Assembly: GCA_035760645.1 (NCBI GenBank)
Contig: DASTSO010000150.1
Span: forward strand, 1 to 18,299
Direction: 5' to 3'
Length of the DNA stretch: 18,299 nt
From: DASSTY01 sp035760645
GTDB taxonomy: Bacteria; Gemmatimonadota; Gemmatimonadetes; Gemmatimonadales; GWC2-71-9
A program made the position numbers and the translations under genes. The notes beneath the pieces are model-generated. The model saw only the letters and a program-made list of their open reading frames with translations, did not search any database and had not been told where the DNA came from. Below, piece after piece: positions 6,355-15,492 of the stretch; the first letter of the stretch is position 1; each line of letters starts with the position of its first letter.

Positions 6355-9300
6355 TCACACCTGCAGCCGATCCCCCCGCCGCGCCACCAGCACGTAGAGC
6401 ACCGGCATCAGGAAGACGCTCACCAGGAGCCGCGAGAAGAGCCCGCCGACGATGACCAGCGCGAAGGGCCGCTGCGAATCGCTGCCGACGCCGGTCGAGA
6501 ACGCCGCGGGCAGCAGGCCCAGCGCCGCCACGAGCGCCGTCATCATGATCGGCCGCAGCCGGAGCAGCGCCGCCTCGCGCGCGGCGGGGCCGATCGGCCG
6601 GCCCTGGGTGCGGAGCTCGTTCGCGTAGGAGATGTAGACGACGGCCGTCTGCACGCTCACGCCGAAGAGGGCGAGGAAACCGATCCCCGACGAGACCGAG
6701 AACGGCGTCCCCGTGAGCGCGAGCGCCGCGAGTCCGCCGAGCGGGGCGGAGAGGACCACGCCCACGACGGTGATGAACGGGAACTTGAAGTTCCCGTAGA
6801 GCGCGAACAGGAGGAAGAAGATCACGAGCAGCGTGATCGGCAGCACCACCCGCAGCTGCGCCCGCGAAGCGGTGTACTGCTGGTACTCGCCGCCCCAGAC
6901 CACCCGGTAGCCGCTCGGCAGCTGCACCGCGTCCGCCACGCGGCGCTGCGCTTCCTCGACGGCGGAGGCGAGGTCGCGCCCCTCCACCGAGTACTGCACG
7001 CCGATGAAGCGCGAGCCGTCCTGGCGGTAGATGAACGACGCGCCGCTCGCCACCTGGATCGTCGCCAGCTCCTTGAGCGGCACCTGCTGCCCGCCGGCGG
7101 TGGCGACGAGGATGTCGCCGATCGCCTCGGGCGTCTCGCGGAACTGCGGCAGGAGCCGCACGACGAGGTCGTAGCGCCGCTCCCCCTGCACCACCTCGGT
7201 CGCGGCGGCGCCGCCCACGGCGGCCTCGATGAGGCCGTTGACGTCGGCCACGTTGACGCCGTAGCGGGCGATCTTCGCGCGGTCCACGTCCACCGTGAGG
7301 GCCGGCTGCCCCAGCTCCTGCACGAGGGTGACGTGGGTGATGCCCGGCACCTGCTCGAGCGCGTGCTTGATCGCCTTCCCCCTGGCCTCGAGCACCGCGA
7401 GGTCGCTGCCGAAGACCTTCACGTCGAGCGCGCTCTTGAGGCCCGTGAGCGCCTCGTCCACCGCGTCCTCCGCCGGCTGGGTGAAGTTGAAGGTGATCCC
7501 CGGGAAGACCGCCAGCCTGCGGTTGATCGCGTCGATCAGCGCCGGCTTGGTGCGGATATCGCCCGTCCACTCCCGGTACGGCTTGAGCCCCACGTAGAAC
7601 TCGGCGTTGAAGAAGCCGGTGGGATTGGTCCCGTCGTCGGGCCGGCCGTGCTCGGAGGCGACCACGGTGACCTGCGGGAACGAGCGCAGGATCGCGCGCA
7701 CCTGCGGGACGATCTTCGCGGACTCCTCGAAGGAGATCGTGTAGGGCATCGTCGCCCGGACCCAGATGGCGCCCTCGTCGAGGTGCGGCATGAACTCGGC
7801 GCCGATCGCCGGGACGAGGAGGAGCCCGCCGGCGAAGAGCCCGAGCGAGCCCAGCACGGTCGCGCGCGGGCGGGCGAGGCACCAGTCGAGGCCCCGGCGG
7901 TACCGGTCGCGCAGCCATTCGTACACGGGGTTCCGCCGCTCGCGCACCCCGCGCCGCAGCAGCCAGAGGCAGAGCACCGGCACCAGCGTGAGCGTGACGA
8001 GCAGCGAGCCGACGAGCGCGAAGATCGTCGTGTCGGCCATCGGCCGGAAGAGCTCGCCCGAGGGGCCCGCGAGCACGTAGATCGGCAGGAAGCTCGCCAC
8101 GATCACCGCGATCGCGTAGACGATCGGCCGGTCCACCTCCGCCGCCGCCGCGGCGATCACCGCCTTCAGGCCCGTCAGGTCGAGCGCCGTGCCGTGCCGC
8201 AGCGCGAGCTGGCGGTGGATGTTCTCGACCATCACCACCGCGCCGTCCACCAGGATGCCGAAGTCGATGGCCCCGATCGAGAGGAGGTTCGCGGGGATGT
8301 CGCGCAGGTCGAGGCAGATGAAGGCGGCGAAGAGCGCGAGCGGGATCGTCACGGCGACGATGAGCCCCGAGCGCACGTCGTAGAGGAAGAGGATGAGCAC
8401 CGCCACGACGAGCACGATGCCGCGCAGGAGGTTGTCGGCGACGGTGCGGGTGGTGAGCGCGATGAGGTCGCTGCGGTCGTAGTAGGGCCGCACCGTCACG
8501 TCCTTCGGCAGCACCGCCCCGTTGAGCTCCCGCGTCATCGCCTGGACGCCGCGGAGGACCGTCTGCGCCTGCTCGCCGCGGCGCATGACGACGATCCCCT
8601 CGACGGCGTCGTTCCGGCCCATGAAGCCGAACTGGCCGAGGCGCGGGGCGTGGCCGATCGTCACCTCGCCCAGGTCCTTCACGAGAATGGGGGTGCCATC
8701 GCGCACGGCGACGACGATGTCGCCCACGTCCTCCACGGTGTGGATGCGGCCGAGGCCGCGGACGTAGTAGAACTGCCCGCCCTCGGCGTAGAAGCCGCCG
8801 CCGGCGTTCCCGTTGTTGGCGGCGAGCGCGTCGGCCACCATCTGCACGGTGAGCCCCGCGCCGGCGAGCTTCGCCGGGTCGAGGAGCGCCTGGTACTGCA
8901 TCGTCTCGCCGCCGAACGAGGTGAGGTCGGCCACCCCCGGCACCGAGCGGTACGCCTTCGAGACGACCCAGTCGTTCAGGTTCTTCAGCTCCATCGGCGA
9001 GCGGTCGGGGCTCTCGAGCACGTAGCGGTAGACGAGCCCCGAGGGCGAGGCGAGCGGGGTGATCCCGGCCGCGACGCCCGCGGGCAGCTCCGCGTCGCCC
9101 AGGCGCTCGTTCACCTGCTGGCGCGCGAAGTAGTTGTCGGTGCCGTCGCGGAAGGTGAGCCGCACGTCGGAGAGGCCGTAGAGCGAGATCGAGCGCGTCA
9201 CGGTGAGGTTCGGCAGCCCGTTCATCGCGAGCTCGAGCGGGAGCGTCACGAGCCGCTCCACCTCCTCCGCGGCGTGCCCCGGCCACTGGGTGACGATCTC

Positions 9301-9525
9301 CACCATCGGCGGCGAGAGGTCGGGATAGGCATCCACCGGCAGCCGCCGCATCGACCACAGTCCGAGGCCGACGAGCAGGAGCGCGAGGAAGCCGACGAGC
9401 ACCGGCTGCGCGAGGGTGCCGGTGACGAGCCGGTGGACGAAGGACGGGCGCGCCGCGGGCTCGACGCCTTCGGCGAGCGCGTCCTCGGGCGGCCGCTCCG
9501 CCGGCGCCTGGATCAGATCGGTCAT
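6355..9525 (-). CDS. czcA: CzcA-type heavy-metal efflux RND pump
   Basis: A 1056-aa inner-membrane RND transporter of the HME class, the proton-driven pump of a tripartite CzcCBA complex. The N-terminal helix (about 41-58) is followed by the typical PVDAYPDLSPPMVEIVTQWPG. TM4 carries D421-F422-G423, D427 and E434 (DFGILVDGAVVMVEN). This keeps the D402/D408/E415 spacing of Cupriavidus CzcA, the pattern of divalent-cation (Co/Zn/Cd/Ni) pumps; CusA-type Cu/Ag pumps differ here. The second repeat has ATMPYTISFEESAKIV and later RPIMMTALVAALGLLPAA. Length is normal for the family. The ATG at 9525 overlaps the czcB stop (ATGA), indicating translational coupling. Substrate is inferred only; the nearby copper genes mean Cu cannot be excluded. 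Confidence 0.95.
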   Translation of the reverse strand: MTDLIQAPAERPPEDALAEGVEPAARPSFVHRLVTGTLAQPVLVGFLALLLVGLGLWSMRRLPVDAYPDLSPPMVEIVTQWPGHAAEEVERLVTLPLELAMNGLPNLTVTRSISLYGLSDVRLTFRDGTDNYFARQQVNERLGDAELPAGVAAGITPLASPSGLVYRYVLESPDRSPMELKNLNDWVVSKAYRSVPGVADLTSFGGETMQYQALLDPAKLAGAGLTVQMVADALAANNGNAGGGFYAEGGQFYYVRGLGRIHTVEDVGDIVVAVRDGTPILVKDLGEVTIGHAPRLGQFGFMGRNDAVEGIVVMRRGEQAQTVLRGVQAMTRELNGAVLPKDVTVRPYYDRSDLIALTTRTVADNLLRGIVLVVAVLILFLYDVRSGLIVAVTIPLALFAAFICLDLRDIPANLLSIGAIDFGILVDGAVVMVENIHRQLALRHGTALDLTGLKAVIAAAAAEVDRPIVYAIAVIVASFLPIYVLAGPSGELFRPMADTTIFALVGSLLVTLTLVPVLCLWLLRRGVRERRNPVYEWLRDRYRRGLDWCLARPRATVLGSLGLFAGGLLLVPAIGAEFMPHLDEGAIWVRATMPYTISFEESAKIVPQVRAILRSFPQVTVVASEHGRPDDGTNPTGFFNAEFYVGLKPYREWTGDIRTKPALIDAINRRLAVFPGITFNFTQPAEDAVDEALTGLKSALDVKVFGSDLAVLEARGKAIKHALEQVPGITHVTLVQELGQPALTVDVDRAKIARYGVNVADVNGLIEAAVGGAAATEVVQGERRYDLVVRLLPQFRETPEAIGDILVATAGGQQVPLKELATIQVASGASFIYRQDGSRFIGVQYSVEGRDLASAVEEAQRRVADAVQLPSGYRVVWGGEYQQYTASRAQLRVVLPITLLVIFFLLFALYGNFKFPFITVVGVVLSAPLGGLAALALTGTPFSVSSGIGFLALFGVSVQTAVVYISYANELRTQGRPIGPAAREAALLRLRPIMMTALVAALGLLPAAFSTGVGSDSQRPFALVIVGGLFSRLLVSVFLMPVLYVLVARRGDRLQV

Positions 9526-10712
9526 TGGCTCTCCGCGAACTGCAGGAACAGTCCGCCCTCCACCACGATGCGGTCGCCTGCGCTCAGGCCCGCGCGCACC
9601 TCGTAGGCGTCGCCCACGCGCGCGCCGAGGGTGACGGTGCGGCGGTCGTAGCCGCCGGTGCCGCTGGTCTGCACGAAGACGAACGGCTGGTTGTCCTCGT
9701 CCCGCAGCACGGCGGAGACGGGGACGAGGAGCCCCGTGCGCGGCTTCCGCGAGTGGATCGTCACGCGCACGTACATGTCCTTCTTGAGGAGCCGCCCGGG
9801 GTTCGGCACCACGACGCGCACGGCCGTGGCCTTGGTGCTCGAGTCCACGAGGGCGGCGATGTAGTCCACCACGCCGCGGAACGGCGTCGGCGACGCGGCG
9901 GTGGCGACGTCGGCCGAATCGCCGCGGGCGACGGCGCCGAGGTCGGACTCGAAGACGCTCGCCTGCACCCACATGCGCGAGAGGTCGGCGATGGTGAAGG
10001 CCGGCGTCGTGCCCGCCTCGAGGAGCTGGCCGGGGGTGATGAGCCGCTCGACCAGCGTGCCGGCGATCGGCGCGCGGATGACGCCCTCGGGCGTCGCGAC
10101 CGCGCGCCCCGCCTGGAGCGCCGCGACGACCGCGGGGTCGACGCCCAACGCGCGCACCTGCTGCAGCGCGGCGTCGCGGTCGGCCGCGGCGGCGACGGCG
10201 TCGGTGCGCGCCTGCTCGAGCTCGTTCCGGGCGAGCGCGTCGTTCTGGAAGAGCTGCTCGTCGAGCCGTGCGATCCGCTCGGCGTTGCGCGCGGTGGCCG
10301 CCGCCTTCCGGTAGGCGGCGATCGCCGCCGCGTAGTCGGGCGAGGCGACGAGCGCGAGCGGCTCGCCGCGCGCGACCGGGGCGCCGAGCGGCACGAGCAG
10401 CCGCACCACGGGGCCCGAGATCGGCGAGAGCACCTGGGTGGATTGATCGGCGTCGAAGGCGACGGTGCCCGTCGTCTGGACCGCGGGCCGGTAGGTGGCG
10501 GGCGCGACGACCTGCGTCGCGATGCGGCCGCGCTGGGCCGCGGGGATGGCGAACCCCGCCGCGGGCTGCGCCGGCGTGGCGGCCGCCGCGGCGGCGGCGT
10601 CGGTCTCGGGCCCCGGCTTCGAGCAGGCGGCGAGGACCAGGAGGAGGACCGCGCCGCTCAGCGGCAGGCGTCCGTGCGTCGGGGGCCGAAGCCGCCGCTC
10701 ACTGCTGCTCAT
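9522..10712 (-). CDS. czcB: CzcB-type periplasmic adaptor (membrane fusion) lipoprotein
   Basis: A 396-aa RND adaptor linking the pump to the outer-membrane factor. The signal peptide ends in a lipobox VLAAC with acylated Cys at residue 30, so it is anchored to the inner membrane facing the periplasm. An Ala-rich linker is followed by a beta-barrel/lipoyl half (TGTVAFDADQSTQVLSPISG), an alpha-hairpin (about 125-200), the second lipoyl half (GVIRAPIAGTLVERLITPGQ), a beta-barrel (MWVQASVFESDL) and a membrane-proximal domain (LLVPVSAVLRDEDNQPFVFV, VEGGLFLQFAES). The ATG at 10712 has AAAGGAG 6 nt upstream; a GTG directly before it would be too close. It overlaps the outer-membrane gene by 14 bp and czcA by 4 bp. 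No His-rich metal-binding extension is present. Confidence 0.93.
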   Translation of the reverse strand: MSSSERRLRPPTHGRLPLSGAVLLLVLAACSKPGPETDAAAAAAATPAQPAAGFAIPAAQRGRIATQVVAPATYRPAVQTTGTVAFDADQSTQVLSPISGPVVRLLVPLGAPVARGEPLALVASPDYAAAIAAYRKAAATARNAERIARLDEQLFQNDALARNELEQARTDAVAAAADRDAALQQVRALGVDPAVVAALQAGRAVATPEGVIRAPIAGTLVERLITPGQLLEAGTTPAFTIADLSRMWVQASVFESDLGAVARGDSADVATAASPTPFRGVVDYIAALVDSSTKATAVRVVVPNPGRLLKKDMYVRVTIHSRKPRTGLLVPVSAVLRDEDNQPFVFVQTSGTGGYDRRTVTLGARVGDAYEVRAGLSAGDRIVVEGGLFLQFAESQ

Positions 10713-12015
10713 CACTCGCTCCTTTCCCCACCGCCGCCCCCACCGCGAGCTGGAGCTGGGCGACGGCGTCGTTGGCCGCGCCGAGGGCGTCGGCGTACTG
10801 GCTCTGCGCCGCGACGAGGGTGCGGCGCGCGTCGAGGACGTCGAGAATCGAGGAGCGGCCGAGCTGATAGCTCACCGTGGCGATGCGCTGCGCCTCGCGC
10901 GCCTCGGGGAGGAGCTCGTCGCGCAGGTAGACCGCCTGGCGGAGCGCGGTGGCGGCGGTGGCGTAGGCGACGCGCACCTCCTGGGCGACCTGGAGCGCGA
11001 GGTCCTGCTCGCTCGCGGCGAGCTCGCGCTCGCGGTGGCGGCTCTCGCGCACCTCGCCGCGCTGGTGCTGCCAGAAGAAGAGCGGGACGCTGATCCCGAC
11101 CGACGTCGAGTAGGTGGCCGGCGCGCCGCCGCCGGTCGTGCGGCCCACGCCGATGCCGACGTCGGGCAGCCAGTACTCCTGGGCGAGCGCCGTGGCGGCG
11201 CGCGCCCCGCGCCGCTGCGCGGCGAGGCTCCGGAGCTCGGGGCGCCGGGCGAGGGCCTGCCGCTCGAGGAGATCGAGCGGCGGGAGCGTGTCGGGGACCG
11301 CGAGGGTGTCGGCCGCCTGGAGCGGGGCGCCGAGGACGCGGCCCAGCAGGCGGTTGAGCCCGGCGCGCGCGGTGCCGACGTCGCGCTCGGCGGCGAGGAG
11401 GTCGTTGCGCGCCTGGGCGACGTCCACCCGCGCGCGGATCACGTCGAGCTTCGGCACCGCCCCGGCGTCGAAGCGCGCCTGGGTGCGCAGGAGAAACGTG
11501 TCCGCCACGCCCACCGTCTCGGCGAGGTCGCGCCGGTGCTGCTCGGCCACGAGGAGCGAGTCGTAGGTCTGCGCCGTCGCCGCGGCGATCGCCTGGCGGA
11601 GCTGGAGATACGTGAAGCGCGCCGCGGCGACGTCGCCGCCGGCCACGCGGCCGCGCAGGCGGATCTTGTCGGGGAAGGGCAGCGTCCAGCCGACGTCGAG
11701 GTCGTGGCTCCCGGCGCCGCCCAGGCCGAAGAGCCGCGGCTCGTCGGAGAAGCCCCAGGTGACGTCCACGTCGGGCAGCGCGGTCGCCTGGGTGCCGCGG
11801 GCCCGGGCCTGGACGATCTGCTCGCGCGCGGCGGCGAGCGCGGGATTGCGGGCGAGGGCGGAGTCGATCGCCTCGGCGCGCGTCAGGGTGAGCGCGCGGG
11901 TGAGCGGCGGCGGGCTCGCTGCCGCCGCCTGGGCCCGCAGCGGCGGCGGCGCGACGGTGCCGACGCCCGCGAGCGTGCCGGCGGCCGCCAGGGCCGCCGC
12001 GAGTGCACGGTGCAC
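10699..12015 (-). CDS. czcC: CzcC/TolC-family outer-membrane efflux protein
   Basis: A 438-aa outer-membrane factor. The Sec signal peptide covers about residues 1-28 (ending LRAQA). Two OEP repeats follow, the first opening with LTLTRAEAIDSALARNPALAAAREQ and the second around LLERQALARRPELRSLAAQRRGARAATALAQEYWLPDVGIGVG. Long coiled-coil helices rich in Ala, Gln and Arg form the periplasmic tunnel; beta segments such as ATYSTSVGISVPLFFW fit the barrel strands. It forms the exit duct for the RND pump. The start is GTG at 12015 with GGAGG 4-5 nt upstream. It opens the czcCBA part of the run, with 83 bp before it, so an internal promoter is possible though none is clear. Confidence 0.93.
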   Translation of the reverse strand: MHRALAAALAAAGTLAGVGTVAPPPLRAQAAAASPPPLTRALTLTRAEAIDSALARNPALAAAREQIVQARARGTQATALPDVDVTWGFSDEPRLFGLGGAGSHDLDVGWTLPFPDKIRLRGRVAGGDVAAARFTYLQLRQAIAAATAQTYDSLLVAEQHRRDLAETVGVADTFLLRTQARFDAGAVPKLDVIRARVDVAQARNDLLAAERDVGTARAGLNRLLGRVLGAPLQAADTLAVPDTLPPLDLLERQALARRPELRSLAAQRRGARAATALAQEYWLPDVGIGVGRTTGGGAPATYSTSVGISVPLFFWQHQRGEVRESRHRERELAASEQDLALQVAQEVRVAYATAATALRQAVYLRDELLPEAREAQRIATVSYQLGRSSILDVLDARRTLVAAQSQYADALGAANDAVAQLQLAVGAAVGKGASDEQQ

Positions 12016-12035
12016 GTGACCTCCAATGGGATCCG

Positions 12036-12060
12036 GCCGCGGCCCCGGCGGGGGCCCGGG
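12036..12060. other. GC hairpin in the gap before czcC
   Basis: In the 83-bp gap between the small secreted protein gene and czcC, GGCCCC-GGCG-GGGGCC forms a 6-bp stem with a 4-nt loop, within a run of G/C only. It lies about 20 bp above the czcC SD. It could attenuate transcription or set unequal expression of the kinase and pump parts of the operon. There is no U-tract. Confidence 0.3.
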
Positions 12061-12098
12061 CGCGGCGATCTACGGCTCGACGACTCGAGGGCGGGAGG

Positions 12099-12434
12099 TC
12101 AGGCGGGAGGCGGGGCGCGCGGCGGGGGCTGGAGACGGACGGGGGAGACGGGCCGCGGATCGGGGCGCGGGGGGCGCGGCGCTTCCAGGAGGAGCGGGAC
12201 CGCGCGCGGCGGCAGCGGCGTGGGCGCGGCGAGTCCCAGGCTCGCCACCGCGAGGTCGAGGAGGCAGCGCTCGCCGTGGCAGCTCGCGCCGGCGGCCTCG
12301 ACGTGCGGCACGTCGAAGCTGCGTCCCGAGTGGTGATAGACCGCGCCGTCGACGAGCGGCAGCCCGAACCCCACCCCGGTGAAGAGGCAGGCGAGCAGCA
12401 GCGCGCGCAGACGGACCGGCCAGGCGGGGCGCAT
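12099..12434 (-). CDS. small secreted or membrane-anchored His/Cys protein of the efflux operon
   Basis: An unrecognised 111-aa protein. An N-terminal hydrophobic helix (about 9-28, LRALLLACLFTGVGFGLPLV) suggests export or anchoring. The next 30 residues hold H34-H35, H44 and C52-H53-x3-C57 (ASCHGERC), a compact set that could bind a metal or haem, or form a disulphide in the periplasm. The C-terminal 40 residues are Pro/Arg-rich and probably disordered. The ATG at 12434 begins 3 bp after the histidine kinase stop, and the pump genes follow, so it is co-transcribed with metal efflux. A weak SD suggests translational coupling to the kinase. A role in periplasmic metal binding, like CusF or other small RND-linked proteins, is inference from position and residues only. 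Confidence 0.7.
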   Translation of the reverse strand: MRPAWPVRLRALLLACLFTGVGFGLPLVDGAVYHHSGRSFDVPHVEAAGASCHGERCLLDLAVASLGLAAPTPLPPRAVPLLLEAPRPPRPDPRPVSPVRLQPPPRAPPPA

Positions 12435-12437
12435 GCG

Positions 12438-14041
<1,604 letters not shown>

Positions 14042-14045
<4 letters not shown>

Positions 14046-14251
14046 GGGGCGGGCTCCGTGAGGATCTCGTGGAAGACGGTCTCGCCGGTCGCGAGCATGC
14101 GGCGGAGGTAGGGGCGGCAGAGACCGCACTGGTCGCCGCAGCCGGTCTCGCGCATCACGTCCTCGAGCGTCCACCCGTGCGCGCGCGCGAGCGGCAGCAG
14201 CTCGGCGAACGGAAAGCGGCGGCAGACGCAGCGCCCGATCTCGAGGCTCAT
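14042..14251 (-). CDS. stand-alone Bfd-type [2Fe-2S] protein
   Basis: A 69-aa BFD-like iron-sulphur protein. Cluster ligands are C8 and C10 (CVC), and C42 and C45 (CGLC), with the C-x-C...C-x2-C spacing (32 residues from C10 to C42) identical to Escherichia coli Bfd C4/C6/C38/C41. An extra C38 lies just before the second pair. Bfd passes electrons to bacterioferritin to release iron; related domains sit in nitrite reductases and molybdenum enzymes. No bacterioferritin is in view. The ATG at 14251 overlaps the dehydrogenase stop (ATGA), and its own stop overlaps the kinase GTG. That makes it part of one translationally coupled set and a candidate redox or iron reporter for the kinase, which is inference. 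Confidence 0.88.
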
Positions 14252-14964
14252 GGCGTGGTGGGCCGGACCTCGACCTCGCTCACGAGCGCGCGCGGCGGGA
14301 GCGTGAGCGCGTGGAGGATGGTGGCCGCGACGTCCTCGGGCTGGAGGATGCGGGCGGGGTCGCTCTCGAACGCCGTCTGGCGCCGGATCATCGCGGTGTC
14401 CACCGAGCCCGGCAGCACGGCGATGACGCGGATCCCGTCGCCCCGCACCTCGGGCAGGAGCGCGCGCGAGAAGCCCATGACGGCGTGCTTGCTCGCGCAG
14501 TAGGCGGTGCCGCCGGCGAAGCCGGTCTTGCCCGAGAGACTCGCCACGTTGACGATCGCGCCCGCCTTCCGCGCCCGCATCCCCGGCAGCACCGCGCGCG
14601 TCAGGAGGAAGATCGCGCGCACGTTGGTGCGCATCGACTCGTCCCACTCCTCGAGCGTGAGCTCCGCCAGCGGGCGGGCGTAGAGGACGCCGGCGTTGTT
14701 GACGAGCGCGTCCACGGGGCCGAGTTCGCGCTCGACGTGGCCGACGAGCGCCTCGACGGCGGCCGGGTCGCCGACGTCGGCCGCGCGGCCGGCCGCGCGG
14801 ATCCCGGCGGCCCGGAGCTCGGCGAGGAGCGCGTCCACCCGCGCGCCCGAGCGGGCGCACACCCCCACCGCCCACCCCGCGCGGCCGAGGGCGAAGGCCG
14901 TGGCCCGGCCGATCCCGGCGGTGGCGCCGGTGACGAGGGCGACCTGGCTGGTTGGATTCGGCAT
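14248..14964 (-). CDS. short-chain dehydrogenase/reductase (classical SDR)
   Basis: A 238-aa cytosolic NAD(P)-dependent oxidoreductase. The Rossmann nucleotide loop TGATAGIG starts at T12. NNAG lies at 89-92, with N114. The catalytic S142 (or S144) is in VNVASLSGKTG, and Y155/K159 are in YCASK, so the active site is complete. The PGSVDTAM segment (about 185-192) is also typical. Residue R38 in VCARSGARVD after beta-2 leans to NADP(H). The substrate is unknown. It is the first gene of the run leading to the efflux pump. The ATG at 14964 has no SD. TACATT lies 6 nt before it, so a leaderless transcript is possible. Confidence 0.92.
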   Translation of the reverse strand: MPNPTSQVALVTGATAGIGRATAFALGRAGWAVGVCARSGARVDALLAELRAAGIRAAGRAADVGDPAAVEALVGHVERELGPVDALVNNAGVLYARPLAELTLEEWDESMRTNVRAIFLLTRAVLPGMRARKAGAIVNVASLSGKTGFAGGTAYCASKHAVMGFSRALLPEVRGDGIRVIAVLPGSVDTAMIRRQTAFESDPARILQPEDVAATILHALTLPPRALVSEVEVRPTTP

Positions 14965-14983
14965 GGCAGGAATGTAAATGAAT

Positions 14984-15007
14984 GGCCCCGGGCACGTGCC
15001 CGGGGCC
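14984..15007 (-). terminator. 24-bp perfect palindrome, likely hsp20 terminator
   Basis: GGCCCCGGGCAC followed directly by its exact reverse complement, centred at 14995/14996, with CACGTG in the middle. It lies about 30 bp past the hsp20 stop on the minus strand and is followed there by AT-rich ATTCATTTACATT. That makes a hairpin of about 10 bp plus a weak U-rich tail. Because it also overlaps the place of a promoter for the dehydrogenase gene, it could instead be an operator. Confidence 0.6.
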
Positions 15008-15039
15008 GGGGTCGAAAGTCGACTCCTGCCGTCCCGATC

Positions 15040-15492
15040 CTACTTGATCAGGATCCTGCTGGCCGGCATCGGCGTCTCCTTGGGGAGCACGATCGTCAGG
15101 ATGCCGTCCTGGTAGGTGGCCTCGACCCGATCGGCGAGCACCGCCACCGGCAGCCGCACGGTGCGACGGAACGAGCCCGTCTCGCGCTCCTGCCAGAGGT
15201 AGGTCTCACCGGTCTTCTCCTGGAACAGCTCCCGGCGGCCGCTCACGATCAGCGTGTGGCCGGTGAGCTCGATGTCCAGGTTCTCCCGCGGCACGCCCGG
15301 CGCCTCGAGGCGGACGACGAACTCCTTCTCGTTCTCCACCAGGTCGAACGACGGGGTCCAGCGGGCCAGCGGCGCTTCCTTCTCGAACACGAGCGGCTCT
15401 TCGAAGAGCCGGACCGGGAAGAAACGCTCGAAGACCCGGTCGAACTCGTCCTTCATCTGTCCCATCATCGGGGTGGGCTTCATCAGTTTCAT
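15040..15492 (-). CDS. small heat-shock protein Hsp20 (alpha-crystallin domain)
   Basis: A 150-aa cytosolic, ATP-independent chaperone holding unfolding proteins. The N-terminal arm (1-45) has a Met-rich start and FDRVFERFF. The alpha-crystallin domain covers about 46-138 (SFDLVENEKEFVVRLEAPGV, LIVSGRRE, GSFRRTVRLP, DGILTIVLPK). The C-terminal I-x-I anchor is I147-x-I149 (SRILIK). The start at 15492 is chosen for its SD GGAGG 5 nt upstream; upstream in-frame ATGs at 15510 and 15540 would give 156 and 166 aa with poorer sites. It has its own promoter at about 15522-15530. The PepSY frame upstream runs into it out of phase. Confidence 0.94.
   Translation of the reverse strand: MKLMKPTPMMGQMKDEFDRVFERFFPVRLFEEPLVFEKEAPLARWTPSFDLVENEKEFVVRLEAPGVPRENLDIELTGHTLIVSGRRELFQEKTGETYLWQERETGSFRRTVRLPVAVLADRVEATYQDGILTIVLPKETPMPASRILIK

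Noticed and set aside
5995..6397. Short open frames across the hairpin array on both strands
   Set aside because: They translate the palindromic repeats and have no SD or conserved features.
6355..9525. CusA-type Cu/Ag pump
   Set aside because: TM4 has the DFG...VDGA...VEN pattern with the D-D-E spacing of CzcA-type divalent-metal pumps.
6310..9606. Very long open frame on the plus strand (1098 codons)
   Set aside because: It is antisense to czcA, Arg/His/Glu-rich with no domain, and exists because GC-rich codons rarely give stops on the opposite strand.
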